Position numbers and translations under genes: made by a program. Below, in pieces: positions 1 through 11,541 of a stretch of DNA of 64,000 bases. This DNA comes from a cyanobacterium endosymbiont of Epithemia clementina EcSB (GTDB lineage: Bacteria; Cyanobacteriota; Cyanobacteriia; Cyanobacteriales; Microcystaceae): the NCBI RefSeq assembly GCF_029919255.1, contig NZ_CP123991.1, positions 21,110-85,109 on the forward strand, in the 5' to 3' direction. Positions within the stretch are counted from its first letter, which is position 1; every line of letters begins with the position of its first letter. The notes under the pieces are model-generated. The model was not told the origin of the DNA, ran no database searches, and worked only from the letters and a program-made list of their open reading frames with translations.

Positions 1-7
1 TTATTTA

Positions 8-710
8 TTTTTTTTTAGATAAGGACAGACAACTTTTATCAGTTGATAAGTAGTGGAATGATTAAAGCATAAACAGTAAACATGAAAATTACAACCACAA
101 TTATCAAAAACAGAAAGTTGCTTATATTATTTTCTGGATAAGATTGAGCAACTTCTCTCATAAAAAATCAAGGATTGCCGACTAAAAAATCACTGAGAAA
201 AACAAAATAAATGCGAATTTGATGGGATCGTCCTGTGAGAGTAGTTGCTTGTATTAAATTTGTCTCGGAGATATGTTTCAGGATAATACAATCTCTGCAA
301 GATGATAATCCATCGTGGTTTGCACGGTAAACACGCACTAAAATAGGATAGAGAGTTTTGCTAATCGATTAGTAAGTTAAAAAACAAGTCTGCAGATTAC
401 TTTTACTTATAAAAGTACTATAAAAATCATTAATATTCCCTTGATGTATCTCTTGAGTAAGATAGAAAGGAAACGTTGGCAACTTTTCTAGTAAAATCAA
501 TCTAGAGGTTTCGCAACTTAAACGTGTAAGAATATTATCCTAGTCGTGAAAAAGTGTTAACATCCGTGGAACACTTTTAAGTAATATCTGCTACGTTACA
601 ATCCTTTGTTACTACCGTACCTGACCAGAATAGAAATACCGTCAGCATATAGTAATCTAAAATCGTCTGCTTAGCATTTGAAAGCTTGACCTATTTTTAA
701 TAAATCCATC
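8..710 (-). pseudogene. RluA-type pseudouridine synthase, decayed
   Basis: Read on the minus strand, three separated stretches resemble RluA-family rRNA/tRNA pseudouridine synthases. Around 493-537 is a degenerate form of the catalytic RL-x3-TSG-LxLL block (LTRLSCETSRLIL). Around 204-245 is the conserved TGR(S/T)HQIR motif. Around 23-104 is the C-terminal part with DNCGCNFHVYCL and THS/TTYQL-like residues. The blocks are in the family order but lie in different frames with stops between them (for example after VGNP near 180), so no full protein can be made. The Asp of the catalytic HRLD motif is not recognisable. The family identity is inferred from motifs; the inactivation is seen directly. 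Confidence 0.75.
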
Positions 711-1476
711 CTTTATTCGTGGTAAATGTCGAAGAATATGATCTAAAAACTAATTATAAATTTAATTTTTTCTAGTTAATTTACTTAAATATTTACGTTT
801 ATAACTTTCATTAAATAAATGTTATAAACATAAAAAGACAACCATAAAAATCTACAGTAACTTTATACTTAAACGATATCTAAATAGGTAAGCTTAAATG
901 AGTATAAACTAGAAAATCAGTTAAAGAAAAGAAAACATTAAATACTAGCTTGACTAAAAATTTAGTCTATGATGGGAAACAAAAATATTTTTTAAAAAAT
1001 TAATAAAATAAAGATTTACTTAAACAAGGTAAATTAAAACAAGTTAAATTTAACTCTAATTTTCTAGATATATAAATGCATCCCGTTCACATTTTTAACA
1101 TTTATTTATAGCTACTTACCTATCATGGTTGTCATCTTTTTCTTATAACATCAATTCTTCTCAGTTAATTAGCCTCATAGTTTATTATACAAATTTAGTT
1201 TACTCTTAATTTCTTAAGATTTTAGGTTAGGCTTAAAAAAATAAAGAATTTTACTTTCACTCCTAAAGTAAAAACAAAATAAATAATTTAGTTAGGCTCC
1301 AGTTTTAGAGATTTTTATAGAAAAAATTGCTTCTATATCAATTAACTGTTTAATGCTTTAACTATAAGTTTTGTTCTCTATTGACCACTCTAAAGGGGAA
1401 TTTGTACCTACAAGTCTACCCAGACTTTAGAACTCTCATTAATATAGGTGATAGCAGTGACATAGATTCACAATAA
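711..1476. other. AT-rich spacer, nothing identified
   Basis: About 770 bases of very AT-rich sequence with stops in all frames upstream of the first intact gene. No gene, RNA or clear hairpin was recognised. The last 100 bases presumably hold the promoter of the protease gene, but no convincing -35/-10 pair could be chosen. Confidence 0.6.
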
Positions 1477-3075
1477 ATGAAAAAGAGTATCGCATGGTTG
1501 GTAGGGAGTTTGAGTGTATTGGAAATCATTACTCCCATTGGGGCATTAGAAAACTCTATAGGCGAAGCAGGAATTAATGCTGAAAAGTTACACAAAGACC
1601 CTTATAATCTAACAGGACGTAAAATTGCCATTGGTCAAGTGGAGATTGGCCGACCTGGACAATTTGGGTTTGATAAGATTGCTGCCTGGAATCCAAAGAT
1701 TAATCTAGCAGGAGTCTATTTTCGCAACAATTTTGTTAAACCTAACAGCAATTTAGATAACCATGCGGCGATGGTGGCAACAGTGATGGTGAGTCAGGAT
1801 AAACGGTTACCTGGAGTTGCTCCAAAAGCTAGACTATACGCCTCAGCTGTTGGCGAGCTCAAACGAGGAGGACAACCTGAAGAATGTTTAGCTAGTCAAC
1901 ACGTAGCTCAGCAAAATAGTGGTGATGTTCGGGCGATTAATTTTAGTTTTGGGGAATCTTTACAACGAGATCCTAGAGAAAATGCTAGGCTTGACGGCAA
2001 TGCTTTGTTAACTCAATGTATTGATTGGTCGGCAAGGGTTCATGACGTTCTTTATGTGATTGCTGGTAATCAAGGGGAAGGGGGAATTCCTATTCCGACA
2101 GATCATTACAATGGAATTACCACTGCTTATACGACTAAACAAAAAGGAAAATTTACTAAAATTGATTTTGCGAATTTAAGCGCACTTCCAGTGGGAATTG
2201 GTCGACGTCTGATTAGACGCGAAATTAATACAGGATTAAGGCGGGCAGTGAGTTTAGTCGCCCCAGGGAATAAAATTATTTTATACGATCTGTCGGGAAA
2301 AATTAATGAGGTCAGTGGGACAAGTTTTGCAGCCCCTCATATTACGGCCTCAGTAGCTTTACTCCAGGAATTTGGTGATCGCCAACTACGAGAAAAACAA
2401 GCTAATTGGAGTTTAGATTCTCGTCGCCATCAAGTGATGAAAGCTGTCTTGCTTAATTCTGCTGATAAATTACAAGACCATGGCGATGGTTTATTACTAG
2501 GGATGGTTCGCACAGTTTTAAGTAAAAAAAATCAAACCTGGTTAAAATCTGATGCCTATCGCGACCCAAAGACTCCTTTAGATATAGAGATGGGAACAGG
2601 ACATCTCAACACCTTTCGAGCTTATCAGCAATTTAGTGCGGGTCAATGGAAACCTGATAAGGCAGTTTCTTCTTTAGGTTGGAATTATGATACAATCATT
2701 TATAATAAGAACCATGATTATGTAATAAAAACCCCCTTAAGCCAAGGAAGTTATGTGGCTATTACCCTAGTTTGGGATCGCCATGTTGAGTTAAATGATA
2801 CTAATAGAAATAAGCGATATAATTTAGGCGAAACATTTCGTGATCGCGGCTTAAATAATTTAGATTTATATTTAATGCCGGCAACAGGTAAAAATATTTC
2901 TCAAAGTGTCTGTTCTTCTATTAGTAAAGTCGATAATATTGAACATATTTTTTGTCAAGTTCCTAACACCGGATTATACAAAGTACGAGTTCATTATCCT
3001 CAACCCCTTAATCAATACAAACAACCTTATGGATTAGCTTGGTGGACTGCTTCTTTGACGTCCCTTCCACAGTAA
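1477..3075 (+). CDS. S8 family (subtilisin-like) serine peptidase, atypical catalytic triad
   Basis: A 532-residue protein with a subtilisin fold signature. The serine block GTSFAAPH places the nucleophile at Ser283; Asn198 in IAGNQG fits the oxyanion-hole Asn; His96 in DNHAAMVA fits the catalytic His. At the position of the usual catalytic Asp (motif VAVIDTG) the protein reads IAIGQVEIGRP, so the acidic residue is Glu56 rather than Asp. The hydrophobic N-terminus (residues about 5-24) may be a signal peptide, which would make it an exported or periplasmic protease. The C-terminal 150 residues look like an appended beta-rich domain. It stands alone between pseudogenes. Family membership is strong; activity with Glu in place of Asp is uncertain, and it may be a divergent active clade or a non-catalytic relative. 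Confidence 0.85.
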   Translation: MKKSIAWLVGSLSVLEIITPIGALENSIGEAGINAEKLHKDPYNLTGRKIAIGQVEIGRPGQFGFDKIAAWNPKINLAGVYFRNNFVKPNSNLDNHAAMVATVMVSQDKRLPGVAPKARLYASAVGELKRGGQPEECLASQHVAQQNSGDVRAINFSFGESLQRDPRENARLDGNALLTQCIDWSARVHDVLYVIAGNQGEGGIPIPTDHYNGITTAYTTKQKGKFTKIDFANLSALPVGIGRRLIRREINTGLRRAVSLVAPGNKIILYDLSGKINEVSGTSFAAPHITASVALLQEFGDRQLREKQANWSLDSRRHQVMKAVLLNSADKLQDHGDGLLLGMVRTVLSKKNQTWLKSDAYRDPKTPLDIEMGTGHLNTFRAYQQFSAGQWKPDKAVSSLGWNYDTIIYNKNHDYVIKTPLSQGSYVAITLVWDRHVELNDTNRNKRYNLGETFRDRGLNNLDLYLMPATGKNISQSVCSSISKVDNIEHIFCQVPNTGLYKVRVHYPQPLNQYKQPYGLAWWTASLTSLPQ

Positions 3076-4480
3076 CTCTTCTTAAGTAAGTCGAAGCCTG
3101 ATCGCTAGGTTCCCACAACAAAATAAATTTTTGCCGTCAAGTTAACTCTAAAAAATATAGTAGGGGTTAAGGTTGACCTGTTTTTTTAAAACTGTTAGAG
3201 TTCATATTCTCCCTCCATCAGGGGACAAATTATAACTGTCGGCTAGTTTAGCTTTATAGTTAAAGCCAATAACCCTGTCCCTAAAATAATCCATAATCCG
3301 ATTTTGTTAACTTCAATACTCTTAATAATATGTTATTTCAAATACATAATCATTTTGCTAATTAGTTTATGCAAACTGAATAATCAGAGCAATAAATTCT
3401 CTATTCTCAATTATCGATATCTTTCGATATTTTACTAACAGATTTTTTGGGGATTAAAGTAAGGAGTCTGTTCCTCTTTAGCAAGAGAATTCACATATTT
3501 AATCATGATTTTAGCAATTTTCAAATGTTTATCCTCAATTTTAATCTCTCAATAATCACCCCAATCCTCAAGTTATTGGAGTTTTCTACACTCTCTGAGT
3601 ACCAATCTAGAAATTTATCTATTGAAATCAGTACTTTATCAATCTGTGGCAATTTATTTCAGTATTTAATTTAATTTGTCTTTATTTTTTTTAAAATCTA
3701 TAGATACTTGTTAGCTACAATGAGTCCTTTGATTGTTTTTTAAAAGCTCTCCAATATATTTTATATTTTCTTTAAGGAAAGTTGATTCTTTACTACTTAT
3801 TTTTTAAAGGAATAGTTTCTCTTTTTCTTCAAAAATCTATAAATTATTTTTTTTTATTATATTTTCTAATAGCTTCACTAAATCTAATTTTTTTAAACTT
3901 TCTATTTTTGAGAATTTCTACATAATATTTTTGCTCTTGTTTTCGTTCTAAAGAAAATTTTAGGTCTCAAGTAAACTTTGATAATTACTGTTCTTCTAAT
4001 TCTGTTAGCTGAATTTTTAGATAGACTTAGATTCAGTGATCGCTTTTTTAAAACTATTTTTTTATTTATAAAAGTTTTGTTACCAGCAACATCTACAATC
4101 ATAATTGTAGTAGAGATGCATTCTCTCTTTTTATAATTATCATTAACAATCAAATATTCTCAAAATTTCTATTGAAAATATTTGTATAGGAGAAAAATTA
4201 TAAAGCTTTAAATGACAACAATCAACAATGTATCTTTATTATTTTTCTTCTTCAAGTTAACAAGAGAACTATCAATATAAATTGTATCAAAGTCGATAAT
4301 TTTATGATCACCTCTCATAACCATATAGCAACTAATAGAATTTTATGATTTCTTACTAGAAAAAATATTAATTAAAAATAGTTATTCGAATGAAGTCATT
4401 AATACTTTAACCACTACCGACTGATGAAAAAAATGTCTAGCTGTACTCTGGTGAGTATCCCAAAAAAGGATTAAGCTTCA
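3076..4480. other. AT-rich spacer with faint coding traces
   Basis: About 1.4 kb without an intact gene. On the minus strand near 3235-3310 a short hydrophobic run (KIGLWIILGTGLLALTI) looks like the membrane segment of a lost small protein. Open frames at 3447-3674 and 3902-4153 are low-complexity AT-rich chance runs with no domain signature. Confidence 0.5.
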
Positions 4481-4489
4481 ACAATAATC

Positions 4490-5060
4490 AAATAATTGTT
4501 GCTAATGGCACGTGATTCGATTTTGAAACTAAAACTAGCCACACTATTTTAATTTAAACTACTGACAGTCAAGTATTATCCCCTGACTATCAATTTACAA
4601 TTTAGGTTGATGACCTTTTGGAAAATATTTCAACTGTCGTCTGAACTGAAGATAGACAAAAAAATAGTTATGACACAGTACTCCCCACTAACGCCCTAAT
4701 TTGTTGAAAATTCTCAAACTTTGATTATGAATAGTGGTCAAAATTAAGTTAATGTTATCTATACTCCAGGAGATAATTATAGTTCAGACCAATTCAGAGG
4801 ATGATAGATATCATTATTTATCGAGACTGATGACCGTATTGATGCAGGACTTGGCAATGATCTGATTTCATTAGACCCTGGTAGAGATAATGACTTAGTT
4901 ACAGCGTATTAGGGTTTAAACATTTTCTATTGAACTCAAAATGACGATCCTTTACCCGCCAATATCAATGTTATGGCAATCACAACTTATCGAAAGAAGA
5001 AAATATTAAAATCCTTACAACCAGCTTACAATTTGGTTTCCTCAGAAGCGATTAGAATCT
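4490..5060 (+). pseudogene. RTX / Ig-like repeat surface protein, decayed
   Basis: In one plus-strand frame, 4751-4800 reads NVIYTPGDNYSSDQFRG, the consensus of VCBS/cadherin-like tandem Ig repeats (YTP-x-NY-x-GxDxF). After two in-frame stops (TGA TAG at 4802-4807) the same frame continues with DDRIDAGLGNDLISLDPG, a calcium-binding RTX-type nonapeptide (GGxGxDxux) region, then stops again at 4910-4912. These are parts of large secreted calcium-binding adhesins or hemolysin-like proteins. The gene is clearly dead; its original length and start are unknown, and upstream sequence from about 4490 may belong to it. Confidence 0.7.
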
Positions 5061-5154
5061 TCATCAAGATAACTTGAACACAATTATCTATTTAATAATT
5101 AATTAAATTAGATCAAATATAAAAATGTCATTATCTTCTGAGGTTATGACTTAA

Positions 5155-5187
5155 ATAGCGGTAGTAGAAATAACCCACTACCGCTAT
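5155..5187 (-). terminator. Hairpin downstream of clpC
   Basis: An 11-bp perfect inverted repeat (arms 5155-5165 and 5177-5187, ATAGCGGTAGT and its complement) lies about 45 bases past the clpC stop codon. There is no long U run, so terminator function is likely but not certain. Confidence 0.55.
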
Positions 5188-5230
5188 AAGTTAGGATTAA
5201 TAATTCAGGTAGTTATCCGATAACCCGTCA

Positions 5231-7699
5231 TTAATCTGTAGCCTTTGCTAACAGATCTTGCTTTTTTTCGTTGGGTATAACCTTAACTTTACCCTCTTCA
5301 TCAATATCTACTAATGCTGTATCCCCTTCACCAACTCGGCCTAAAAGAATCTCCTCAGCTAAGACATCTTCAAGGAGACGCATAATCGCACGACGTAAAG
5401 GCCGTGCCCCATAAGCAGGGTTATATCCTTCTTCCACCAAACGTTCTTTGAACTTTTCGGTAACACTCAAAGTAATAGTCTTTTCAGTTAAGCGAGCAAA
5501 GACTTCTTTAAGGAGAATGTCAGAAATTTCCTTAACCTCATTCTTATTTAACTGGCGGAAGACAATAATTTCATCGAGACGGTTAAGGAATTCAGGACGG
5601 AAGTAATTCTTCAATTCCTCATTAACCAAAGCTCGAATCCGGTTATATTGGGCTTCTGTTTTATTGTCTTCAAATTCAAATCCAAGGCCACCACCACCTT
5701 TTTCGATCACTTTAGACCCAATATTAGAGGTCATGATCAACAGGGTATTTTTAAAGTCCACTGTACGACCCTTAGCATCAGTAAGGCGACCGTCTTCTAA
5801 AATTTGCAAAAGCATATTGAAGACATCGGGGTGTGCTTTCTCAATTTCGTCAAAGAGAACCACCGTATAAGGACGACGGCGCACTGCTTCGGTCAACTGG
5901 CCTCCTTCGTTATAACCCACATATCCAGGAGGAGATCCAATTAACTTAGATACTGTATGACGTTCCATGTATTCGGACATATCCAGACGGATCATGGCAT
6001 CTTCTGAACCGAAGAAATAAGCTGCTAATGCCTTAGTCAACTCAGTCTTACCTACTCCAGTAGGTCCAGAAAAGACAAAACTAGCAATGGGACGGTTAGG
6101 GTTTTTCAAACCGACTCGCGCCCGGCGAATCGCCCGTGACACTGCTTTCACCGCATCTTCTTGACCGATCAAACGCTGGTGTAGAGTATCTTCCATGTGA
6201 AGCAACTTCTCGGATTCAGTCTCCGTCAGTTTGTTCACTGGAACTCCAGTCCAAGAGGCGACGATATGAGCAATCTCCTCGGAGTCTACAAAAGGTTCAT
6301 CGTTATCTCCTTCTGCTTTCTTCGTTGAGGATATTGACCTAATTTCCTCTTTAATTTCCATTTCACGATCACGCAGTTCTCCAGCCTTATCAAAGTCTTG
6401 AGCTCGGACTGCATCGTCTTTTTGTTTAAGAATAGAACGAAGCTCTTTATCGAGTTCCTTAGCTGCCGGAGGTAATTGGGAATTAATTAACCTTACCCGC
6501 GATCCTGCCTCATCAATGAGGTCGATTGCCTTATCAGGAAGATAACGGTCTGAAATATAGCGGTCTGAAAGCTTAGCGGCAGCTTCCAAAGCTTCATCCA
6601 GTATTTTCAACTTATGGTGTTGTTCATAACGTTCTCGTAATCCATAAAGAATCTCAATAGTTTCGTCAACAGTGGGTTCGCCCACTACAACCGGTTGGAA
6701 ACGACGCTCCAAAGCTGCATCTCGTTCGATATGCTTTCTGTATTCATCGAGGGTGGTAGCCCCGACGCACTGTAATTCCCCCCGTGCTAGGGCTGGTTTA
6801 AGAATATTAGCCGCATCAATTGCTCCTTCAGCTGCCCCTGCACCGATAAGAGTATGCACTTCGTCAATCACTAAAATTACATTTCCAGCCTGACGAATTT
6901 CGTCCATGATTTTTTTCAGACGTTCTTCAAATTCCCCACGATATTTAGTTCCGGCGACTAACAAGCCAATATCGAGGGTAACTACTCGTTTTTCTTCGAG
7001 GATATCGGGGACATCTTTGGTGGCAATACGTTGAGCGAGACCTTCAGCAATCGCAGTTTTTCCTACTCCTGGTTCTCCAATTAAAACAGGGTTGTTCTTG
7101 GTTCTACGACCGAGAATTTGGATCACCCGTTCAATTTCCTTTTGTCGTCCTACGACGGGATCAAGTTTTCCTTCTCCAGCCATATTGGTCAGATTAGAAC
7201 CAAATTCGTCTAGAGTTGGAGTTTTAGTTCGTCCAGATGGACCTCCTCCAGCAGCTACTTCAGCCGTTTCTCCAAGTTGTCGAATCACTTGAGTCCGAAC
7301 TTTGGATAAATCTACTCCTAAATTTTCAAGAACCCGTGCAGCTACCCCTTCTCCTTCACGGATTAATCCTAGGAGGAGGTGTTCGGTTCCAATATAGTTA
7401 TGTCCGAGTTGTCGAGCCTCTTCTAATGAAAGTTCAAGTACTCTTTTAGCTCTTGGGGTAAAGGGAATTTCGACGGCGACAAACCCTGAACCACGTCCAA
7501 TAATTTTTTCGACCTCAACGCGAGCGTCTTTGAGGTTGACACCCATTGACTTGAGAACTTTGGCCGCCACTCCAGTTCCTTCACCAATTAGCCCCAGAAG
7601 AATCTGTTCCGTCCCAACAAAGTTATGTCCAAGACGGCGGGCCTCTTCTTGAGCCAGCATTATGACCTTGATAGCTTTTTCTGTAAAGCGTTCAAACAT
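5231..7699 (-). CDS. clpC: ATP-dependent Clp protease ATP-binding subunit ClpC
   Basis: An 822-residue HSP100/ClpC unfoldase that feeds substrates to the ClpP/ClpR protease core in the cytosol; in cyanobacteria it is essential and close to the plastid Hsp93. Two Clp-N repeats span residues 1-145. The first AAA+ module has Walker A GEPGVGKT at 208-215 and Walker B VILVIDE at 274-280. A UVR-type linker lies at about 415-450. The second AAA+ module has Walker A GPTGVGKT at 545-552 and Walker B VVLFDE near 613-618, followed by the C-terminal ClpB D2-small domain. Length and all motifs are intact. It reads away from rimI with a 139-base gap and is followed by a hairpin. Identity is very secure. 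Confidence 0.98.
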   Translation of the reverse strand: MFERFTEKAIKVIMLAQEEARRLGHNFVGTEQILLGLIGEGTGVAAKVLKSMGVNLKDARVEVEKIIGRGSGFVAVEIPFTPRAKRVLELSLEEARQLGHNYIGTEHLLLGLIREGEGVAARVLENLGVDLSKVRTQVIRQLGETAEVAAGGGPSGRTKTPTLDEFGSNLTNMAGEGKLDPVVGRQKEIERVIQILGRRTKNNPVLIGEPGVGKTAIAEGLAQRIATKDVPDILEEKRVVTLDIGLLVAGTKYRGEFEERLKKIMDEIRQAGNVILVIDEVHTLIGAGAAEGAIDAANILKPALARGELQCVGATTLDEYRKHIERDAALERRFQPVVVGEPTVDETIEILYGLRERYEQHHKLKILDEALEAAAKLSDRYISDRYLPDKAIDLIDEAGSRVRLINSQLPPAAKELDKELRSILKQKDDAVRAQDFDKAGELRDREMEIKEEIRSISSTKKAEGDNDEPFVDSEEIAHIVASWTGVPVNKLTETESEKLLHMEDTLHQRLIGQEDAVKAVSRAIRRARVGLKNPNRPIASFVFSGPTGVGKTELTKALAAYFFGSEDAMIRLDMSEYMERHTVSKLIGSPPGYVGYNEGGQLTEAVRRRPYTVVLFDEIEKAHPDVFNMLLQILEDGRLTDAKGRTVDFKNTLLIMTSNIGSKVIEKGGGGLGFEFEDNKTEAQYNRIRALVNEELKNYFRPEFLNRLDEIIVFRQLNKNEVKEISDILLKEVFARLTEKTITLSVTEKFKERLVEEGYNPAYGARPLRRAIMRLLEDVLAEEILLGRVGEGDTALVDIDEEGKVKVIPNEKKQDLLAKATD

Positions 7700-7838
7700 G
7701 ATTTATTTGTCCATCACCTGCTGCTTTCCCTTGTAAGCTGATTCTAGCACTCAATATCCCAGAGAATAATCTAAAAACTTCCTTAAATTTTTCTTGCTAG
7801 TTAATCATCTTGGTTGCTATTTATCAGGTTGACCATAT

Positions 7839-8432
7839 TCATTTTATTTTCTTACCTGATTTATCATCTCTCTTTAAATATAAATCTAAATCGCTAATTA
7901 GCCAATTATATTGATTGAGACGATCACTAATACGTAACCGCCAATGAGACAAATCTTCTCGAAATCGAGGGTGGTCTAAATCCCCTCGCCACAAAATTAA
8001 AGCATCCTCTCCGGTTTTCTGATAATAGCTTTTGCGTCTTCCTACTAGTTGAAAGCCAATTTTTTGATAGACTGCAAGAGCTGATTGATTAGAAACCTTC
8101 ACTTCTAGGGTAGCACGTTCGAGATTACGGTTAGCGGCTTCTTTTAACAAACTGTAAAGCAATAGTTGTCCCAATCCTTGCCCTTGATAGTCGGGGTGAA
8201 TCATCAATAATACAATATGAGCTTCTTCTAAAATCGTCCAAAAGCAACCGCAACCAACAATAAAGCCGAATTCTTCTATAGATAGAACCAATAAGCTACT
8301 ATTCGGGTTATCTAATTCTCTCTGATAACCTTTTTTTGTCCATAACCCTCCTAAACAAATACGATCTAACTCAACCAATTGAGTCAGTTGGTCATAGTGG
8401 GGTGTGTTTAGGATAAGACGTGAGGAGAACAT
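7839..8432 (-). CDS. rimI: Ribosomal-protein-alanine N-acetyltransferase (GNAT)
   Basis: A 197-residue GNAT-fold acetyltransferase. The acetyl-CoA-binding motif A is HPDYQGQGLGQLLL (about residues 98-111), and the segment NQSALAVYQKIGFQLVGRRKSYY is the typical RimI C-terminal half. RimI acetylates the N-terminal alanine of ribosomal protein S18; in cyanobacteria other N-terminal targets are possible. It lies upstream of clpC on the same strand with about 140 bases between them, so they may or may not be co-transcribed. The C-terminal 45 residues extend beyond the minimal RimI domain. GNAT assignment is firm, RimI specificity is likely. Confidence 0.85.
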   Translation of the reverse strand: MFSSRLILNTPHYDQLTQLVELDRICLGGLWTKKGYQRELDNPNSSLLVLSIEEFGFIVGCGCFWTILEEAHIVLLMIHPDYQGQGLGQLLLYSLLKEAANRNLERATLEVKVSNQSALAVYQKIGFQLVGRRKSYYQKTGEDALILWRGDLDHPRFREDLSHWRLRISDRLNQYNWLISDLDLYLKRDDKSGKKIK

Positions 8433-8560
8433 TAAATTATCAATTTAGGCTAAATGGTAAATCAAGGTTAAAGGTAGCTGTAATATCAAGACAAAGAGTT
8501 TGGGTGAATGGCGACTTTGAAGATGAATTTGTTGATATCCAGCAGAAAAAATATATATTT

Positions 8561-8604
8561 CTAAGTAAAATGTTTTTTTTAACTAAAAAAAGCATTTTAC
8601 TTAG
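8561..8604. repeat. 20-bp-stem hairpin with T/A tract
   Basis: Arms 8561-8580 and 8585-8604 pair over 20 bases with one G-T pair and a 4-base loop; the outer 12 bases (CTAAGTAAAATG) are perfectly complementary. It could end transcription in either direction, but no intact gene ends here. Confidence 0.7.
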
Positions 8605-8856
8605 ATGAACTCTAATAAACCAGTAACAGAACTAGTTTATTAAACAGGGTTCAAAATTGTTAATTTTCATTAAAAGTTATTAATTAAGTCATATTATATG
8701 ATTTTTTCTCTGAAAAGACTATTTTTATAAATTTTATATTCTGCAGTATATAATTTTACTATAGAGATATAAAATTTTTATTTATACATTTAAAATTTAA
8801 GTCTCTAAATAATACCTATAGACTAATTATCTAGTATTTTAATACTCTCGATTAAG

Positions 8857-8897
8857 GTCAATATTTTAACATATTTTTAATATGTTAAAATATTGAC
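8857..8897. repeat. Perfect 19-bp inverted repeat, 3-base loop
   Basis: Arms 8857-8875 and 8879-8897 are exactly complementary with loop TTT. It stands alone in a gene-free spacer, and is probably the terminator of a lost gene. Confidence 0.8.
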
Positions 8898-9270
8898 TAT
8901 CAAAAATACTAACTTTACTATGCCCAATCCTATTTTCTCAGTCACAGCAATATGCTATTTACTTATTCTTAAAAACTTACAGACATACCAATTACTAGAT
9001 TTTAAATAAATATTTAGACTAAGTCCTAACTTTTTTTACTTTCGAAGTCTACTTCTATTTATTTTCTTAAGATGTTTCTCAGTCTTACGATAGTCTTAAA
9101 AAACTTATATCTAATTATTCTTGCTGTTAGTGTAGGTATTTCAATCAAAAATAACCACACAACGTTCAGTAAGTTATGATTTTTATAGATAAAATGTTGA
9201 ATATCTTCTTAGATAAATATATAAATAGACAACTATTATATTGTCTGATAGTTTGTAATTGTCTAATCTA

Positions 9271-9326
9271 AACAATAGATGGTCAGTCAAATTAAATATA
9301 TTTAGTTTGACTGACCATCTATTGTT
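9271..9326. repeat. Perfect 21-bp inverted repeat, 14-base loop
   Basis: Arms 9271-9291 and 9306-9326 are exactly complementary. The stem contains GGTCAGTC, richer in GC than its surroundings. No intact gene is within 600 bases on either side. Confidence 0.8.
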
Positions 9327-9941
9327 ATAGAGAAGATTTTATTATTTCTACTATTGAAAAGCTTTTATCTACTTACTTTGTACTTAAGCTTAATGACATC
9401 ATTCTTTATATCTGATATAATCTTTCCTAAGTATTTTAAACTTTTATAGCAGGTTTTATAAAAGCTGCTATAAGAGTTGGGCATGCTCTTTTTACCAAGA
9501 CTTGACACGCAACCAATTTAAGTTCTCTTTTGTTGGAAAACTCTTTTTGTAGAAAACTTGAATAAATGTAAATTGCTTTTCGACTGATTCCACAGTTATC
9601 GTGACATAATAATACCGAAGGTATTTATTTCAGACGATCTGAACTGTCTAAACAGCTCCATCATATTAACTGATACTGATTTTTTTTACAGTTTAACTGA
9701 AATTTAAAGATAAAAATTCACGTCGAAACATCTCAATCCAGACAATAGTGGTATGAAAACCAAAATTGTCATGCCGCTTAAGGTTAAAAATTTTACACTT
9801 TACCGCTAAAAAACTCCGCACTGGTAGGACTTGAATACAAAATACTATAAAGGAATATAAATAATGGCAATATTTAGAGTGAGGATAATTGAGTGATTTT
9901 AACTAAAAATAAGAATATCAATCCAAAAAATCAGTTAATGC

Positions 9942-11324
9942 ATGACTATGACAATTAATCAAGGAGAAACAATAGCTGCAATTGCTACAGCTATTGTCCC
10001 CGAACAAGGTAGTATTGGGATTGTGCGTCTATCAGGAAACCAGTCCTTAGCCATTGCCAAAACCTTGTTTGATATCCCTGGAAAGCAACCCTGGGAAACC
10101 CATCGTATTCTCTACGGTTACATTCGCCATCCTCGAACCCAACAGGTGATAGACGAAGCCCTTTTATTATTGATGTTAGCTCCCCGTTCTTATACTCGTG
10201 AGGATGTTGTGGAATTTCATTGTCATGGAGGCATGATTCCTGTACAGCAGGTTCTAGAATTATGTTTAGAATTAGGAGCAAAACTAGCACAACCTGGGGA
10301 ATTTACTCTACGGGCATTTCTTAATGGTAGAATTGACTTAACCCAAGCTGAGAGTATAGCAGAATTAGTGGGAGCGCGCTCACCTCAAGCATCTCAAATG
10401 GCATTAGCTGGGTTACAAGGAAAACTAGCAAAAACTATACATCAACTTCATGATGATTGTTTAGATATCCTCGCGGAAATAGAAGCTAGAATCGATTTTG
10501 AAGATGATTTACCCTCTTTAAATAAAAGATCAATTATTGAGGGTTTAGAGAGAATTTTAGCGAAATTACAGAAGATTCTAATCACAGGCAGTCAAGGAGA
10601 ATTACTTCGCAGTGGAATTAAGGTAGCTATTGTCGGTCGTCCCAATGTGGGAAAATCGAGTTTATTCAATGCTTGGAGTCAGTGTGATCGCGCTATTGTT
10701 ACTAACTTACCAGGAACCACTAGAGATCTAGTAGAATCACAGTTAGTGGTGGGAGGAATTCCTGTTCAAGTGTGGGATACTGCCGGAATTCGAGACACTA
10801 TGAATGCAGTTGAAAAAATAGGAGTTGAGCGATCACGTTATGCTGCTGATCATGCTGACCTTGTTTTACTGACCATTGATGCCCAAGCAGGATGGACTGC
10901 TGAGGATCAAGAAATTTATCAACAGGTAAATCACCGTCCTTTAATTTTAGTTATTAATAAAATTGATTTAGGAACAGTAAAACCAACAGAATTTCCCTCG
11001 AAAATTAAACAAACTGTTAAAACAATCGCTGCAGAGAATCAAGGAATTGAAGCTTTAGAAAAAGCTATATTAGCATCGGTTAAAATCCAAGAAATAACAG
11101 CAGCTAATTTAGATTTAGCCATTAATCAACGGCAAGCAGCAGCTTTAACCAGTGCTAAACTTGCCATAGAACAAGTACAAGAAACCATAGCTAATCAATT
11201 ACCTTTAGATTTTTTAACAATTGATCTACGTGTCGCCATTAAAGCATTAGGAGAAATTACCGGAGACGAAGTTACAGAATCAATTTTGGAAAAAATCTTT
11301 AGCCGTTTTTGTATTGGTAAGTAG
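9942..11324 (+). CDS. mnmE: tRNA modification GTPase MnmE
   Basis: A 460-residue protein of full family length. MnmE with MnmG installs the carboxymethylaminomethyl group on uridine 34 of tRNAs. The N-terminal tetrahydrofolate-binding domain opens with ETIAAIATA and [10 protein letters not shown] (residues 9-32). The G domain has GRPNVGKSS at 232-240, the PGTTRD switch at 257-262, DTAG at 279-282 and an NKID specificity motif near 337. The invariant C-terminal Cys motif FCIGK closes the protein (456-460). Two ATGs, at 9942 and 9948, are possible starts; no clear Shine-Dalgarno separates them. No neighbour within 1.5 kb. Secure. Confidence 0.97.
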   Translation: MTMTINQGETIAAIATAIVPEQGSIGIVRLSGNQSLAIAKTLFDIPGKQPWETHRILYGYIRHPRTQQVIDEALLLLMLAPRSYTREDVVEFHCHGGMIPVQQVLELCLELGAKLAQPGEFTLRAFLNGRIDLTQAESIAELVGARSPQASQMALAGLQGKLAKTIHQLHDDCLDILAEIEARIDFEDDLPSLNKRSIIEGLERILAKLQKILITGSQGELLRSGIKVAIVGRPNVGKSSLFNAWSQCDRAIVTNLPGTTRDLVESQLVVGGIPVQVWDTAGIRDTMNAVEKIGVERSRYAADHADLVLLTIDAQAGWTAEDQEIYQQVNHRPLILVINKIDLGTVKPTEFPSKIKQTVKTIAAENQGIEALEKAILASVKIQEITAANLDLAINQRQAAALTSAKLAIEQVQETIANQLPLDFLTIDLRVAIKALGEITGDEVTESILEKIFSRFCIGK

Positions 11325-11541
11325 TAAGCTTATTTACTCAAATTATAAAATTTAGCAAGTAAGTAACTTTAAATCAATATAAAAAAATGATTTTATATTC
11401 TTATGTTTAAGTAATTGGGCTTACATTTCTAATACTTAAATTTACATCTTTTAGAACAACTAAACTCAGTAGATTATATTTATCTTTAAATATTTTTTAT
11501 TTTTTAAATTAGGTTTTGTTTAAAACTATTTTTCTTCTATT

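Larger units (their letters stand above)
8433..9941. other. 1.5-kb desert with three strong hairpins
   Basis: No intact gene. Three long inverted repeats (8561-8604, 8857-8897, 9271-9326) are listed separately. On the minus strand about 9430-9620 there is an open run of about 50 codons (reading ...NCGISRKAIYIYSSF...) that looks like a coding remnant, but no family was recognised. Confidence 0.5.

Noticed and set aside
3447..4153. Two open frames (75 and 83 codons) between the protease and the RTX relic
   Set aside because: Repetitive Ile/Asn/Lys/Leu content follows base composition; no conserved pattern seen.
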